Shown: piece after piece, positions 14,417 through 22,266 of the stretch
Numbering within the stretch: position 1 is the stretch's first letter
Layout of the letters: each line of letters starts with the position of its first letter
Source: an uncultured Alphaproteobacteria bacterium
Lineage (GTDB): Bacteria; Pseudomonadota; Alphaproteobacteria; CALKHQ01
Direction of reading: 5' to 3'
Assembly: GCA_937988735.1 (NCBI GenBank)
Contig: CALKHQ010000103.1
Location: 1 to 25,322 of the forward strand
DNA: 25,322 bases
Translations under genes and position numbers: made by a program
Notes under the pieces: model-generated
Databases searched by the model: none
What the model was told of the DNA's origin: nothing
The model's input: the letters and a program-made list of their open reading frames with translations, nothing else

Positions 14417-14438
14417 GCATCCTCCCTCGCAAGGATGC
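14417..14438. promoter_or_regulatory. Inverted repeat upstream of the EF-G-like gene
   Basis: GCATCCT (14417-14423) pairs with AGGATGC (14432-14438) around an 8-nt centre, about 85-105 nt before the start codon. The 265-nt space 14334-14598 shows no convincing gene. This could be an operator or 5' leader hairpin. Confidence 0.3.
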
Positions 14439-14598
14439 TTTCATGACATCCGCCACCGGGCAAGTGGAAAGGCGGAGAGCGCCGGGCCGGATCGCGCGAA
14501 CCGCGATCGCCCGCACTGCTACTCCTGCGCGTGACGCCGCGGGCGGCCCCGGCTTTGCTGCGCGGGGGAGGACTGGGAGCGGGCGGCGCCGGCGGGGA

Positions 14599-15492
14599 TC
14601 AGGCGGCGCTTTCGTCCGGCCAGTGCGGCACCCGGTTCCACGGGTGGGGCTTCGCACCCGGCGGGTTGGGCGGCGGCAGCAGGCCGGCGACCAGCCGCTT
14701 CGCCTCCTCGGGCCAGTGGTCCAGCGTCATCGCCTCCGGGCCGGCGGGGTCGGTGTCGCCCTCGCGGCGGTCGTAGACGTTGCGGATGGTGGCGCGGATG
14801 CCGGCGGGCAGCGCCGCGAAGTCGGGGTGGTACCAGAGCGTGAGCAGGCTGCGCTCGCGGTCGGTCGCGTTCGGATAGGCCGAATGGATCAGCCGGGCGT
14901 CCCCGAACACCACGTCGCCGGTCCGCACCGGCACCGGCACCTCGCCCGGATGGGACTGGTAAAGCGGATGGTCCGGCTCGACCACCCGCGACAGGCGCTC
15001 ATCATGGGCCTGGATCGCCGCGTGCAGCGGATGCCGCCGCCGGTGGCTGCCGGGGATGACCCGCAGGCAGCCGTTCTCCGGCGTGGTGCCGGTCAGGTAC
15101 ACCATGACGAAGAACTGGGCGATGAAGTCGGTGTAGGAGATCGGGTCGTCCCAGCCCCACCAGTCCTGGTGCCAGAACAGCGCCGGGCTGTGCGGTGGCT
15201 TGGAGATCAGGTAGCCGGAAGTGAAGCGCGGGTCCGGGAAGCCCATGCCGGCGAACGCCGCCCGCAGCGCCGGCGCACCGATCAGCGGGGCGAAGGACGG
15301 ATGGTCGGCAAGCTGGACGAGGCTTCCCTGCGACCGGTTGCGCGCCCGGTGCCCTGCGTCGATGGTCGGCAGGATGCGCGCCGCCTCCGCCTGCAGGTGT
15401 CGCACCAGCTCCGGCGGCAGCAGTCCGCGGGCGAGCGCATAGCCGTCGCGTTTCAGCCCGTCGAGCAGCTCTCCGAAGTCGATCCCTGTCAT
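14599..15492 (-). CDS. Phytanoyl-CoA dioxygenase (PhyH) family protein
   Basis: A 297-aa Fe(II)/2-oxoglutarate-dependent oxygenase. The iron triad is visible: WHQDWWGWD with His108 and Asp110, and LIHSAYPN with His203. Arg214 (RSLLTLWYHP) fits the 2-oxoglutarate-binding position. Family members hydroxylate diverse small molecules, and the substrate cannot be told here. The Trp-rich HQDWWGW and GYLISKPPHSPALFWHQD contexts match a proteobacterial PhyH clade. The start has a GGGAGGGGG ribosome binding site. Neighbours on the same strand are an EF-G-like gene and a ketopantoate-reductase-like gene, with no obvious pathway link. Confidence 0.88.
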   Translation of the reverse strand: MTGIDFGELLDGLKRDGYALARGLLPPELVRHLQAEAARILPTIDAGHRARNRSQGSLVQLADHPSFAPLIGAPALRAAFAGMGFPDPRFTSGYLISKPPHSPALFWHQDWWGWDDPISYTDFIAQFFVMVYLTGTTPENGCLRVIPGSHRRRHPLHAAIQAHDERLSRVVEPDHPLYQSHPGEVPVPVRTGDVVFGDARLIHSAYPNATDRERSLLTLWYHPDFAALPAGIRATIRNVYDRREGDTDPAGPEAMTLDHWPEEAKRLVAGLLPPPNPPGAKPHPWNRVPHWPDESAA

Positions 15493-15582
15493 GGCCCCCT
15501 CCCGGCCGTGTCTCCGGTCCCATCCTGTCTGCGGCCGGGGCGGCGCGCAATCCGCCGGCGGGCAGCGGCCGCCGGCCCGGGG

Positions 15583-16509
15583 TCAGATCGTTGCGCCCGT
15601 CGCCGCCGCCTGCACCCGCACTTCCTCGACCAGCGCCGCATGGACGGGTGTCGGGATGCCGTGCTCGCGGCCCAGGCGGACGATTGCGCCCGACAGCCAG
15701 GGCAGCTCGATGCGGCCGCCGCGCTCCAGGTCCTGCAGCATCGACGACTTCATGCCGTAGTGCATTCCTTCCATCGCCTTCATCGTGCGGGCCTCGAGGT
15801 CCGGCTCCAGCCGCGGGCAGACGGCGCGGCCCACCGCCACCGCCTCGGCGACCGCCGCCTCCAGCCGGGACCGGTCCCGCTCCAGCACCGCGCCGATCGG
15901 CAGCCGCATCGCCGTCGTCATCCCGCTGTGGCAGGCCAGCATCACGAACTTGCGCCAGATGTCCGCCTCGACGTCGGCGCTGAGCTCGGCGTTCACCGCG
16001 GGCACGTCGGCGGCGTGGTGCAGCGCCTCCAGCCGCGGGTCGGGCCGGCGGTCGAGGCTGCCGACGATGAAGCGCGTCATCGGGTTGTTCTGGCGCACGA
16101 CACCCGGCTCGGCGATCTCGGCCGGGATCCAGACGCAGCCGCCCGCCGCGCGGGAGGGGCCGAAGCGGGCGAGGACCGCCGGCTCGCCGTCCACGCCGTT
16201 CTGCAGCGAGATCACCAGGCTCTTCGGCCCGACCATCGCCTCGGCGGCGTCAAGCGCGGAGTTCAGGCTCCACAGCTTGGTGCAGATCAGCACCACGTCG
16301 CAGGGGCCGATGGCGGCGGGGTCGTCTGTGGCGTTCGGCCGTTCGAGATGCAGGTCGCCGTGGGGGCTGAGGACCCTGAGCCCGCGCTCGCGGATCGCGG
16401 CGAGATGCGGGCCGCGGGCGAGGAAGTGCACCTCCGCCCGGCCGCCGTGTGCGATCCGTGCTCCGTAGTAGCCGCCGACGCCGCCGGCCCCGATGATCCC
16501 GATCTTCAT
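15583..16509 (-). CDS. Ketopantoate reductase family (PanE/ApbA-like) protein
   Basis: A 308-aa NAD(P)-dependent reductase. The Rossmann motif GAGGVGGYYG lies at 7-16, LQNGVDGE contains the conserved catalytic-loop Asn, and the KSSMLQDLERGGRIELPWLSG segment (described by position near the C-terminus) is the hallmark of the ApbA C-terminal domain. PanE makes pantoate for coenzyme A, but many paralogues act on other 2-oxo acids. With no other pantothenate gene nearby, the specific substrate is uncertain. I chose the ATG at 16509 (MKIGIIGAGG, preceded by GGAGCGGGGC) rather than 16524 because the Rossmann strand normally begins at the N-terminus. Confidence 0.88.
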   Translation of the reverse strand: MKIGIIGAGGVGGYYGARIAHGGRAEVHFLARGPHLAAIRERGLRVLSPHGDLHLERPNATDDPAAIGPCDVVLICTKLWSLNSALDAAEAMVGPKSLVISLQNGVDGEPAVLARFGPSRAAGGCVWIPAEIAEPGVVRQNNPMTRFIVGSLDRRPDPRLEALHHAADVPAVNAELSADVEADIWRKFVMLACHSGMTTAMRLPIGAVLERDRSRLEAAVAEAVAVGRAVCPRLEPDLEARTMKAMEGMHYGMKSSMLQDLERGGRIELPWLSGAIVRLGREHGIPTPVHAALVEEVRVQAAATGATI

Positions 16510-16584
16510 GCCCCGCTCCGGCAATGGTCCCGTGCCGGACTGGGTCCGGCTTTCGGCCCTGTGTACCGGATGGCGACGCGAAGG

Positions 16585-18306
16585 TCAGCCGCCGGTGCGC
16601 CGGCTGCCCTCGAAATTGAACGGGCGCGGCGCCTCGTAGGCGCTGACGTCGGTGGCGGGCGCACCGAACAGCAGACCCTGGGCGAGCGTGACGCCGGCCT
16701 CGCGGACGACCTCGAGCGTGTGCTCGTCCTCGACCATCTCGGCCACGGTGATGATGCCGAGGTCCTCGCACATTCCGACGACGGCGGTGAGGAAGGCCAT
16801 GCCCTTGCGCCCGTGCACCGCCTCGTGCACCAGCGCGCCGTCGATCTTCACCACGTCCACGTCGAAGGCGCGCAGGTACTGGAAGGTGGCAGCGCCGGCG
16901 CCGAAGTCGTCGAGGCAGACGTTGTGGCCCAGCGCGCGCAGCCTGGTCACCGCGGCGGCGGCCCGCGTCACGGGGCCGATGCGCGACGTCTCGGTCAGCT
17001 CGAACAGGATCTGCCGGCGCACGTCGTCGGCGTCCTCCAGCAGCGCCAGCAGGTCGGCGAGGAAGCGGCCGGAGGACAGCGAGCGGCCGGAGATGTTGAT
17101 CGCGATGTGGTAGCGCATCCCCAGCCGGTTGGTGGTGCGCAGCCACTCCACCACCTTGGCCACCATCTTCAGGTCGAACTCTCCGATCAGCCCGATCTCC
17201 TCGGCGAAGGCGATCTCGGACCCGGCGGAGATGCCGGCGTCGCCGGAGAAGCGGGCCAGCGCCTCGAAGTGGTGCGGCCGGCGGGTGGCGACGTCGACGA
17301 TCGGCTGGAAGGCGCACATGAAGCTGCCGTCGGCGATGGTCTTGCGGAACCGCCGGATCCGGTCCGCCGCGGACCGGGCGACCGCGCCGAGATCGCGGGT
17401 CATGGCGTCGAGGCCGGTGTCGCCCATGTCCTCCACGTCGAAGGCGCTGACGGCATGGACCAGCACCCGGGCGATGTCGCTCTGGCTCAGCCCCTCGCCG
17501 CCGGCTTCGAGCGCGGCGAGGTCGAGGTCGCTGTCGGCGATGTCCACGCCGACGCCGTCGGGGTCGATCGCGCGGGTGAACTCGCGGAGCTGCTTCCAGA
17601 CCGGGGCGATGCTGTCGTTGCGGTCGTGCAGCAGCCCGAACCGCTCCTCGCCGAACTGGACCGCGCTGTCGCCGTCGACGGAACTCGCCTTGAGATAGGC
17701 GCCGACGGTGGCCATCAGCGCCTTGCGCGACTCCTCGTCCAGCTTGCGGCGCAGGGTGTCGAGGTTGCCGACCTGGACCAGCGTCACCTTCAGCTCGCGG
17801 TCCGGGCGGGCGAGGTGGCGGGAGACGGCGCTGGCGAAGCTCTGCGTGTCGAGCAGGCCGGATTCGGCGTGGCGCTCCCGGCCGGGCGAAAGCTGGTCGG
17901 TGTCGAGCCGGAGCGCGAGATAGTAGTGGCCGCCGATGTGGGGCAGGCGGGGCAGGAAGTAGCCGGTGGTCAGCAACGGCGGGGTCGGGCCATGCTCGCC
18001 CGCCAGCCGGATCGCCACCGGGTTCATCCGGGTCTGGGCGCGGGCGGAGGACAGCACCGCGCTGACCAGGCCGCTGTATTCGGGGGAGGCGAGCTCCGGC
18101 AGGCGGCGGCCCACCAGATCCTCCGGCGGGCGCCCGAGCAGCGCCTTCACCGCGCCGGTGGCGAACACCACCGTTTGCGAGGTGTCGAGCTCGAGCAGCA
18201 CGTCGGCGGCGCAGAAGGCGAAGGCCGCGAAGCGGTCGCGCTCGCGGCGCACGGGGTCGGTCTCGACGAACGGGTCGGCAATGGGCTGGAACATGCTCGA
18301 TGCCAT
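16585..18306 (-). CDS. PAS / degenerate GGDEF / EAL cyclic-di-GMP phosphodiesterase
   Basis: A 573-aa cytoplasmic protein with no membrane helix. Residues ~28-135 look like a PAS sensor. Residues ~145-290 resemble a GGDEF domain in which the signature is lost (FGEERFG near 218-224 instead of GGDEF). Residues ~325-565 are an EAL domain. EAL itself is intact (348-350), as are NISGRSL, ELTET, DDFGAG, KID, AEMVE and QGLLFG, so hydrolysis of cyclic-di-GMP is expected. The degenerate GGDEF part may bind GTP to regulate it. The start lacks a clear ribosome binding site; an ATG 12 nt downstream (18294) is an alternative. Divergent from the HAD gene. Confidence 0.87.
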   Translation of the reverse strand: MASSMFQPIADPFVETDPVRRERDRFAAFAFCAADVLLELDTSQTVVFATGAVKALLGRPPEDLVGRRLPELASPEYSGLVSAVLSSARAQTRMNPVAIRLAGEHGPTPPLLTTGYFLPRLPHIGGHYYLALRLDTDQLSPGRERHAESGLLDTQSFASAVSRHLARPDRELKVTLVQVGNLDTLRRKLDEESRKALMATVGAYLKASSVDGDSAVQFGEERFGLLHDRNDSIAPVWKQLREFTRAIDPDGVGVDIADSDLDLAALEAGGEGLSQSDIARVLVHAVSAFDVEDMGDTGLDAMTRDLGAVARSAADRIRRFRKTIADGSFMCAFQPIVDVATRRPHHFEALARFSGDAGISAGSEIAFAEEIGLIGEFDLKMVAKVVEWLRTTNRLGMRYHIAINISGRSLSSGRFLADLLALLEDADDVRRQILFELTETSRIGPVTRAAAAVTRLRALGHNVCLDDFGAGAATFQYLRAFDVDVVKIDGALVHEAVHGRKGMAFLTAVVGMCEDLGIITVAEMVEDEHTLEVVREAGVTLAQGLLFGAPATDVSAYEAPRPFNFEGSRRTGG

Positions 18307-18447
18307 GGTGGCGACCGGAACGATCGGTTGCGGACAGATCGTCGCTACAACCCTGCCACCGAAGGCGCTAAGGAATGATCAACGCCGGTCGGGCCACAGA
18401 CGGGCCGGCGGCTGCGCACCGGGGTCGCCCGGCAGCGGCCGATGCAC

Positions 18448-18453
18448 TAGGAT
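18448..18453 (+). promoter_or_regulatory. Candidate -10 element, leaderless start of the HAD nucleotidase gene
   Basis: TAGGAT ends 6 nt before the ATG at 18460. The intervening GGAGTC contains GGAG only 2 nt from the ATG, too close for a normal ribosome binding site, so a leaderless transcript is plausible but not the only reading. Confidence 0.35.
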
Positions 18454-18459
18454 GGAGTC

Positions 18460-19173
18460 ATGCAGACGGCCATTCTCTCCCGATCCACGCCTGCGGACCG
18501 GCTCGCCGGCGTCGATACCTGGATCTTTGACCTCGACAACACGCTCTATCCCGCCTCCTGCGACCTGTTCACCCAGGTCCGGGACCGGATGACCCGCTTC
18601 ATCTGCGACCGGTTCGGCCTCGGCTTCGATGACGCCCGGGCGCTGCAGCGGCGGTACTTCCTCGCCCACGGCACCACCATGCTGGGGCTGATGAAGAATG
18701 ACGGCGTCGATCCGCATGAGTTCATGGCCTTCGTCCATGACGTCGATCTGAGCCCGATCCAGCCGCAGCCGGGGCTGCGCGACGCGCTCGCCCGGCTGCC
18801 CGGGCGCCGGCTGGTCTACACCAACGCCAGCACCGCCCATGCGGAACGCGTGCTCGGCCATCTCGGCATCGTCGACCTGTTCGACGGCGTGTTCGACATC
18901 GTGGCGGCGGAGTTCGAGCCGAAGCCGGGGGAGGAGGCGTTCGACCGCATGCTCGCGGCCTTCTCGGTGACGCCGGCGCGCGCCGCCTTCTTCGAGGACA
19001 TCGGCCGCAACCTGGGGCCGGCGGCCGCGCGGGGCGTGGTGACGGTGCTGGTTCGCGGCAGCGACCCGACCATCACCGGCGAGGAGCAGGCCGGCCCGTT
19101 CGACTTCGAGGTGGACGATCTCGCCCAGTGGCTCGGCGGGCTCGCCGGCATCTGGCCGGAGCCGGCCACCTGA
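18460..19173 (+). CDS. HAD-family pyrimidine 5'-nucleotidase (SDT1-like)
   Basis: A 237-aa HAD hydrolase. Motif I FDLDNTLYP has nucleophile Asp24 and Asp26, motif II is VYTNAS, motif III includes the Lys of EFEPKPGEEAF, and motif IV is FFEDIGRN. The DNTLYP form and the ~230-aa length match pyrimidine 5'-nucleotidases such as yeast SDT1, which dephosphorylate UMP/CMP-like nucleotides; exact specificity is inferred. It ends 22 nt before a convergent small gene. Confidence 0.88.
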   Translation: MQTAILSRSTPADRLAGVDTWIFDLDNTLYPASCDLFTQVRDRMTRFICDRFGLGFDDARALQRRYFLAHGTTMLGLMKNDGVDPHEFMAFVHDVDLSPIQPQPGLRDALARLPGRRLVYTNASTAHAERVLGHLGIVDLFDGVFDIVAAEFEPKPGEEAFDRMLAAFSVTPARAAFFEDIGRNLGPAAARGVVTVLVRGSDPTITGEEQAGPFDFEVDDLAQWLGGLAGIWPEPAT

Positions 19174-19195
19174 ACCGTCCGTCCGCGTCGGGGCC

Positions 19196-19387
19196 TCAGC
19201 CCGCGGCGACGAGGACCAGGCCGACGAGGAGGGCGACCACGCCCCAGGCGACGATGGCGGCGCCCGCGACCCAGAGGCGGCGCTGCGCCCGTGCAGGTCC
19301 GGCCCCGGTCGCGTCGCCCTGGTGCTCGCTGGTGCGGTCGCTCCAGCTCGCCCCGGTCATGGCGAAGATGTTGGGCACGTTGCTCAT
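19196..19387 (-). CDS. Small single-pass membrane protein, 63 aa
   Basis: A 63-aa protein with a polar N-terminal half (MSNVPNIFAMTGASW, Asp/Arg/Glu-containing to ~37) and one membrane helix at about 39-60 at the very C-terminus, like a tail-anchored protein. I do not recognise the family. Coding potential is supported by a clean hydrophobic segment preceded by RAQRR (positive-inside) and by its neat fit between convergent and divergent neighbours. The ATG at 19387 is embedded in the palindrome TCATGTCACATGA (19384-19396). No strong ribosome binding site is seen, so the start is tentative. Confidence 0.55.
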   Translation of the reverse strand: MSNVPNIFAMTGASWSDRTSEHQGDATGAGPARAQRRLWVAGAAIVAWGVVALLVGLVLVAAG

Positions 19388-19396
19388 GTCACATGA
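19384..19396. promoter_or_regulatory. Palindrome overlapping a start codon
   Basis: TCATGT-C-ACATGA is a perfect 6-bp dyad covering the initiation codon of the 63-aa membrane protein. It could be an operator, an RNA element or chance. Confidence 0.25.
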
Positions 19397-19569
19397 ACGC
19401 GCCCGACCCGTTTCCAATTCCCTAACCGCGCGCGCCGCCCGCCATCTTTCGTCTCCTTCGTCGCGAACTTCCGGCAGGGGTCCGGCGATCCCGGGCGGAT
19501 TGCGCAGTCGGCGGCGTCGAGGGTTGATGTCTTTTGAGAATTGCGGGGCCGGCGCGGGCGGGATTTCCG

Positions 19570-19597
19570 TTGCACTGCCGTCGCCGCCCGCTATACC
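19570..19597 (+). promoter_or_regulatory. Candidate promoter of the SDR gene
   Basis: TTGCAC (19570-19575) and TATACC (19592-19597) are separated by 16 nt. A start near 19604 gives a ~33-nt leader that includes the AGGGGAAG ribosome binding site and the ATG at 19637, supporting that start. Confidence 0.5.
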
Positions 19598-19636
19598 GGC
19601 GGCGCCGGCATGGCAACCGAGAGCAGGGGAAGAAGA

Positions 19637-20446
19637 ATGGACGGCAACCAGGCGCAGCAGTTCGCCGGCAAGGTGGCGGTCGTGACCGGCGGCACCAGCG
19701 GATCGGGCGAGGCGACGGCGCGGCTGATCGCGTCCCGCGGTGCGGCGGGGCTCGTGATCTGCGGCCGCAGCCGGGAGCGCGGCGAGGCAGTGGCGGCCGA
19801 CATCACGGCCCAGGGCTGCCCGACCCTGTTCGTGCAGGCCGACCTCGCCGACGTGAACGCCTGCTTCTCGGTGATCGACCAGGCAGAGGCGCGTTTCGGG
19901 CGCATCGACGCGCTGTGCAACGTCGCCGGCCTGTCCACCCGCGGCGGCGTCGCCGACACCACGCCGGAGATCTGGGACACGCTGTTCGCCGTGAACGTGC
20001 GCGCGCCCTTCTTCCTGATCCAGCGGACCGTCGCGGTGATGCGCAAGCACGGGATTGCCGGCGCCATCGCCAACATCGGCTCGATCGTCGCCTATGGCGG
20101 CCCGCCGTTCCTCACCCCCTACGCCACCACCAAGGGCGCGCTGGTGACGCTGACCCGCAACCTTGCCAACAGCCTGAAGCGCGACCGGATCCGGGTGAAC
20201 ACGCTGAACATCGGCTGGACCAACACCCCGTGGGAGCATGTCATCCAGACCCGGACCCACGGCCGGCCGGAGAACTGGCTGGAGGAGGTGTCGAAGGCCC
20301 AGCCGTTCGGCCGGCTGATCGAGCCGGAGGAGGTGGCGCGGGCGCTGGCCTTCCTGGTCTCCGACGAGAGCGGGCTGATGACCGGCGCGATCATTGAATA
20401 CGACCAGACCGTGATCGGGACGACGGAGGACAATCCGGGGGTGTGA
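19637..20446 (+). CDS. Short-chain dehydrogenase/reductase (SDR)
   Basis: A 269-aa NAD(P)-dependent oxidoreductase of the classical SDR type. The nucleotide-binding motif TGGTSGSG is at 17-24, CNVAG near 94-98, and the catalytic Ser149, Tyr162 and Lys166 (YATTK) are in place. The substrate is not predictable. In-frame ATGs exist at 19541, 19610 and 19637; I prefer 19637 because AGGGGAAG sits 6-7 nt upstream, the earlier starts would precede or overlap the predicted promoter, and the SDR fold starts only ~10 residues later. It is followed by a hairpin and then a LysR gene in the same direction, which may or may not control it. Confidence 0.9.
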   Translation: MDGNQAQQFAGKVAVVTGGTSGSGEATARLIASRGAAGLVICGRSRERGEAVAADITAQGCPTLFVQADLADVNACFSVIDQAEARFGRIDALCNVAGLSTRGGVADTTPEIWDTLFAVNVRAPFFLIQRTVAVMRKHGIAGAIANIGSIVAYGGPPFLTPYATTKGALVTLTRNLANSLKRDRIRVNTLNIGWTNTPWEHVIQTRTHGRPENWLEEVSKAQPFGRLIEPEEVARALAFLVSDESGLMTGAIIEYDQTVIGTTEDNPGV

Positions 20447-20481
20447 CGGCCCGGACGTCGCCCTCCGGATGCGTCCCTTTC

Positions 20482-20515
20482 CGGGAGCGGGCGGGGACAC
20501 GCCCGGCCGCTCCCG
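20482..20515 (+). terminator. Hairpin after the SDR gene
   Basis: CGGGAGCGG (20482-20490) pairs perfectly with CCGCTCCCG (20507-20515), with a further CGGG/CCCG pairing inside. It lies 36 nt after the stop. No T-run follows, so this is a likely but not textbook terminator. Confidence 0.5.
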
Positions 20516-20588
20516 TCGCAGGATGCGCATGAACCGCGCCGCCCCGGTGCCGGCGCGGGTGTGACGCCGCAGAGGAGGGAAGGGCGGG

Positions 20589-21515
20589 ATGTCGCTGGAT
20601 CATCTCGCGGCGATGGCGATCTTCGCCAAGGTGGTGGAGACGAACAGCTTCACCGCCGCCGCCCGCGCGCTCGGCATTTCCAAGTCCGCGGTCAGCAAGC
20701 AGGTCGCGGCGCTGGAGGACCGGCTTGGCGCCCGTCTCCTCAACCGGACCACGCGGCGCCTGGCGCTTACCGAGATCGGCGTCGCCTTCTACGACCGCTG
20801 CAGCCGGCTGGTCGCCGAGGCCGAGGAAGCCGAGCTCGAGGTGACGCGGATGACGGCGGAGCCGCGCGGCGAGCTCCGCATCAATGCGCCCTACAGCTTC
20901 GGCATCAACCACGTTGCCCCGCGTCTCGGCGGTTTCCTCGCGGCCCATCCGGCGGTCAGCATCGACCTCACCCTCGACGACCGCTACGTGGACCTGGTCG
21001 CCGACGGCTACGATCTCGCGATCCGCATCGGCAACCTCTCCGACTCCAGTCTGATCGCCCGCAAGCTGGGGATGACCCGCGTGCTGCTGGTGGCCGCGCC
21101 CGAATACTGGGCGAAGCACGGCATGCCCAAGACGCCGCGCGACCTCGCCAACCACGAGTGCCTGATCTACAGCTACCGGCGGATGGGCAATCTCTGGCAG
21201 TTCGGCAACGAGGCGGTCCGCGTCTCCGGCCGGATGCACGCCAACAACGGCGACGTGCTGCGCCAGGTGGCGGTGGCGGGCCACGGCGTGGTGATCATGC
21301 CCAGCTTCATCATCTGGGAAGACCTGCTCGCCGGCCGCCTGGTCCCGGCGCTGCCGGGCCACGAGCCGCCGCCGCTCGGCATCTATGCCGTCTACCCGCA
21401 CAGTCGCCACCTGTCGGCCAAGGTGCGCGCCTTCGTCGACTACCTGGTCGCGGAATTCGGCGAGCTGCGCGCCTACTGGGAGGTGGACCTGCCGGCGCCG
21501 GCTCAGGCCGGGTAG
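20589..21515 (+). CDS. LysR-family transcriptional regulator
   Basis: A 308-aa regulator. The N-terminal helix-turn-helix covers about 3-60 (FAKVVETNSFTAAARALG...SAVSKQVAALEDRLGARLLNRTTRR, described by position), followed by a linker helix and the substrate-binding domain that begins near GELRINAPYSFG (~94). The RINAPYSFG...VAPRL style puts it in the CrgA-like LysR clade, commonly linked to aromatic or quinone-type effectors; the ligand here is unknown. AGGAGGGAAGGG upstream is a good ribosome binding site. The stop overlaps the convergent nnrU-like gene by 13 nt. Confidence 0.92.
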   Translation: MSLDHLAAMAIFAKVVETNSFTAAARALGISKSAVSKQVAALEDRLGARLLNRTTRRLALTEIGVAFYDRCSRLVAEAEEAELEVTRMTAEPRGELRINAPYSFGINHVAPRLGGFLAAHPAVSIDLTLDDRYVDLVADGYDLAIRIGNLSDSSLIARKLGMTRVLLVAAPEYWAKHGMPKTPRDLANHECLIYSYRRMGNLWQFGNEAVRVSGRMHANNGDVLRQVAVAGHGVVIMPSFIIWEDLLAGRLVPALPGHEPPPLGIYAVYPHSRHLSAKVRAFVDYLVAEFGELRAYWEVDLPAPAQAG

Positions 21516-22201
21516 GGCAGCACCCCGAACAGCCACGGGTGCAGGTGCATCAGCGCCGCGTAGAGCAGGATCGCGGCCGCGAGCCGCAGCGCGTCGCCGC
21601 GGGTGAAGGCCAGCCGGTTGCGGCCGGCGAGCGTGGCAGCGAAGGGGAAGAGCGAGGTGCACGCGGCGAGGGCGGCGAAGTCGAAGGCGGGGTCGGCGCG
21701 CTTCTTCGCGTCGATGCCGATCATGCCCGCGGCCGACAGCACGGCGATGCCGCCGAACAGGAACAGCGAGGCGAGGTCGCCGTTGGCAAGCAGGTGGGCC
21801 ACCGCCCAAAGCAGGAATCCCCACAGCATCGGGTGCCGGGTGATCGCGGTGTAGAGCGGCAGCCGCGCGCCCGGCTGCAGCACCGCCTCGCCGCCGGGCG
21901 CGGCGGCGGTCGGGTTGCGCGTGGTCAGCGCGCCGATCACCAGCCACAGCGCCGCGGGCATCACCACCACCGGCACCCAGGCAAGCCAGGGCGCGTGCCA
22001 CAGCGGCACGTAGGCCGCCTCCCGGTAGGCGAGGATCGTCAGCACCAGCAGCACGGCGGCCTGCACGGAGTAGCCGATGCGGAAGCCGGTCGCGCCGGCG
22101 GCGGCGACAAGCCGGGACCGGACCGGCGGCAGCGACAGCAGGAGGTGCAGGCCCGCGAAGCCCGCGACCGCGAGCAGCAGCAGGGTGAGGGACAGGTCCA
22201 T
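21503..22201 (-). CDS. NnrU-family integral membrane protein
   Basis: A 232-aa membrane protein with about six to seven hydrophobic helices. The family signature is visible: a TRHPMLWGFLLWAVAHLLANGD segment (near 121-142) followed by GMIGIDAKKR. NnrU was first noted next to nitric oxide and nitrite reductase regulation genes; the fold resembles isoprenylcysteine methyltransferase-like proteins. No denitrification gene lies in the window, so its role is open. I set the start at the ATG at 22201, where the first helix begins and GAGGAG precedes it, though spacing is tight; the ATG at 22219 is an alternative that adds six residues. Divergent from the DUF3253 gene. Confidence 0.87.
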   Translation of the reverse strand: MDLSLTLLLLAVAGFAGLHLLLSLPPVRSRLVAAAGATGFRIGYSVQAAVLLVLTILAYREAAYVPLWHAPWLAWVPVVVMPAALWLVIGALTTRNPTAAAPGGEAVLQPGARLPLYTAITRHPMLWGFLLWAVAHLLANGDLASLFLFGGIAVLSAAGMIGIDAKKRADPAFDFAALAACTSLFPFAATLAGRNRLAFTRGDALRLAAAILLYAALMHLHPWLFGVLPYPA

Positions 22202-22229
22202 GGTCTCCTCGCCGGCCATGCCCGCACGG

Positions 22230-22259
22230 TTGCACGCCGGCGGGCCGATGGGCTAATGC
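22230..22259 (+). promoter_or_regulatory. Candidate leaderless promoter of the DUF3253-ghrA operon
   Basis: TTGCAC (22230-22235) and TAATGC (22254-22259) are 18 nt apart. The -10 element ends 7 nt before the ATG at 22267, so transcription should start at the start codon. This is the clearest example of that pattern in the window. Confidence 0.55.
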
Positions 22260-22266
22260 AGCGCGC

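Noticed and set aside
11919..14534. Long plus-strand open frame opposite the EF-G-like gene
   Set aside because: Same reason: the EF-G-like protein on the minus strand has full family motifs and a strong ribosome binding site.
14334..14598. Possible small gene in the space before the EF-G-like gene
   Set aside because: Candidate frames are Arg-rich shadows without a start signal; only the dyad at 14417-14438 is worth noting.
14443..18378. Very long plus-strand open frame opposite PhyH, PanE-like and EAL genes
   Set aside because: It shows no recognisable motif, while the minus-strand genes carry intact catalytic residues; it is a GC-bias shadow.
19388..19569. Short minus-strand frames upstream of the 63-aa membrane protein
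   Set aside because: Compositionally like noise, no ribosome binding site, and they run through the SDR promoter region.
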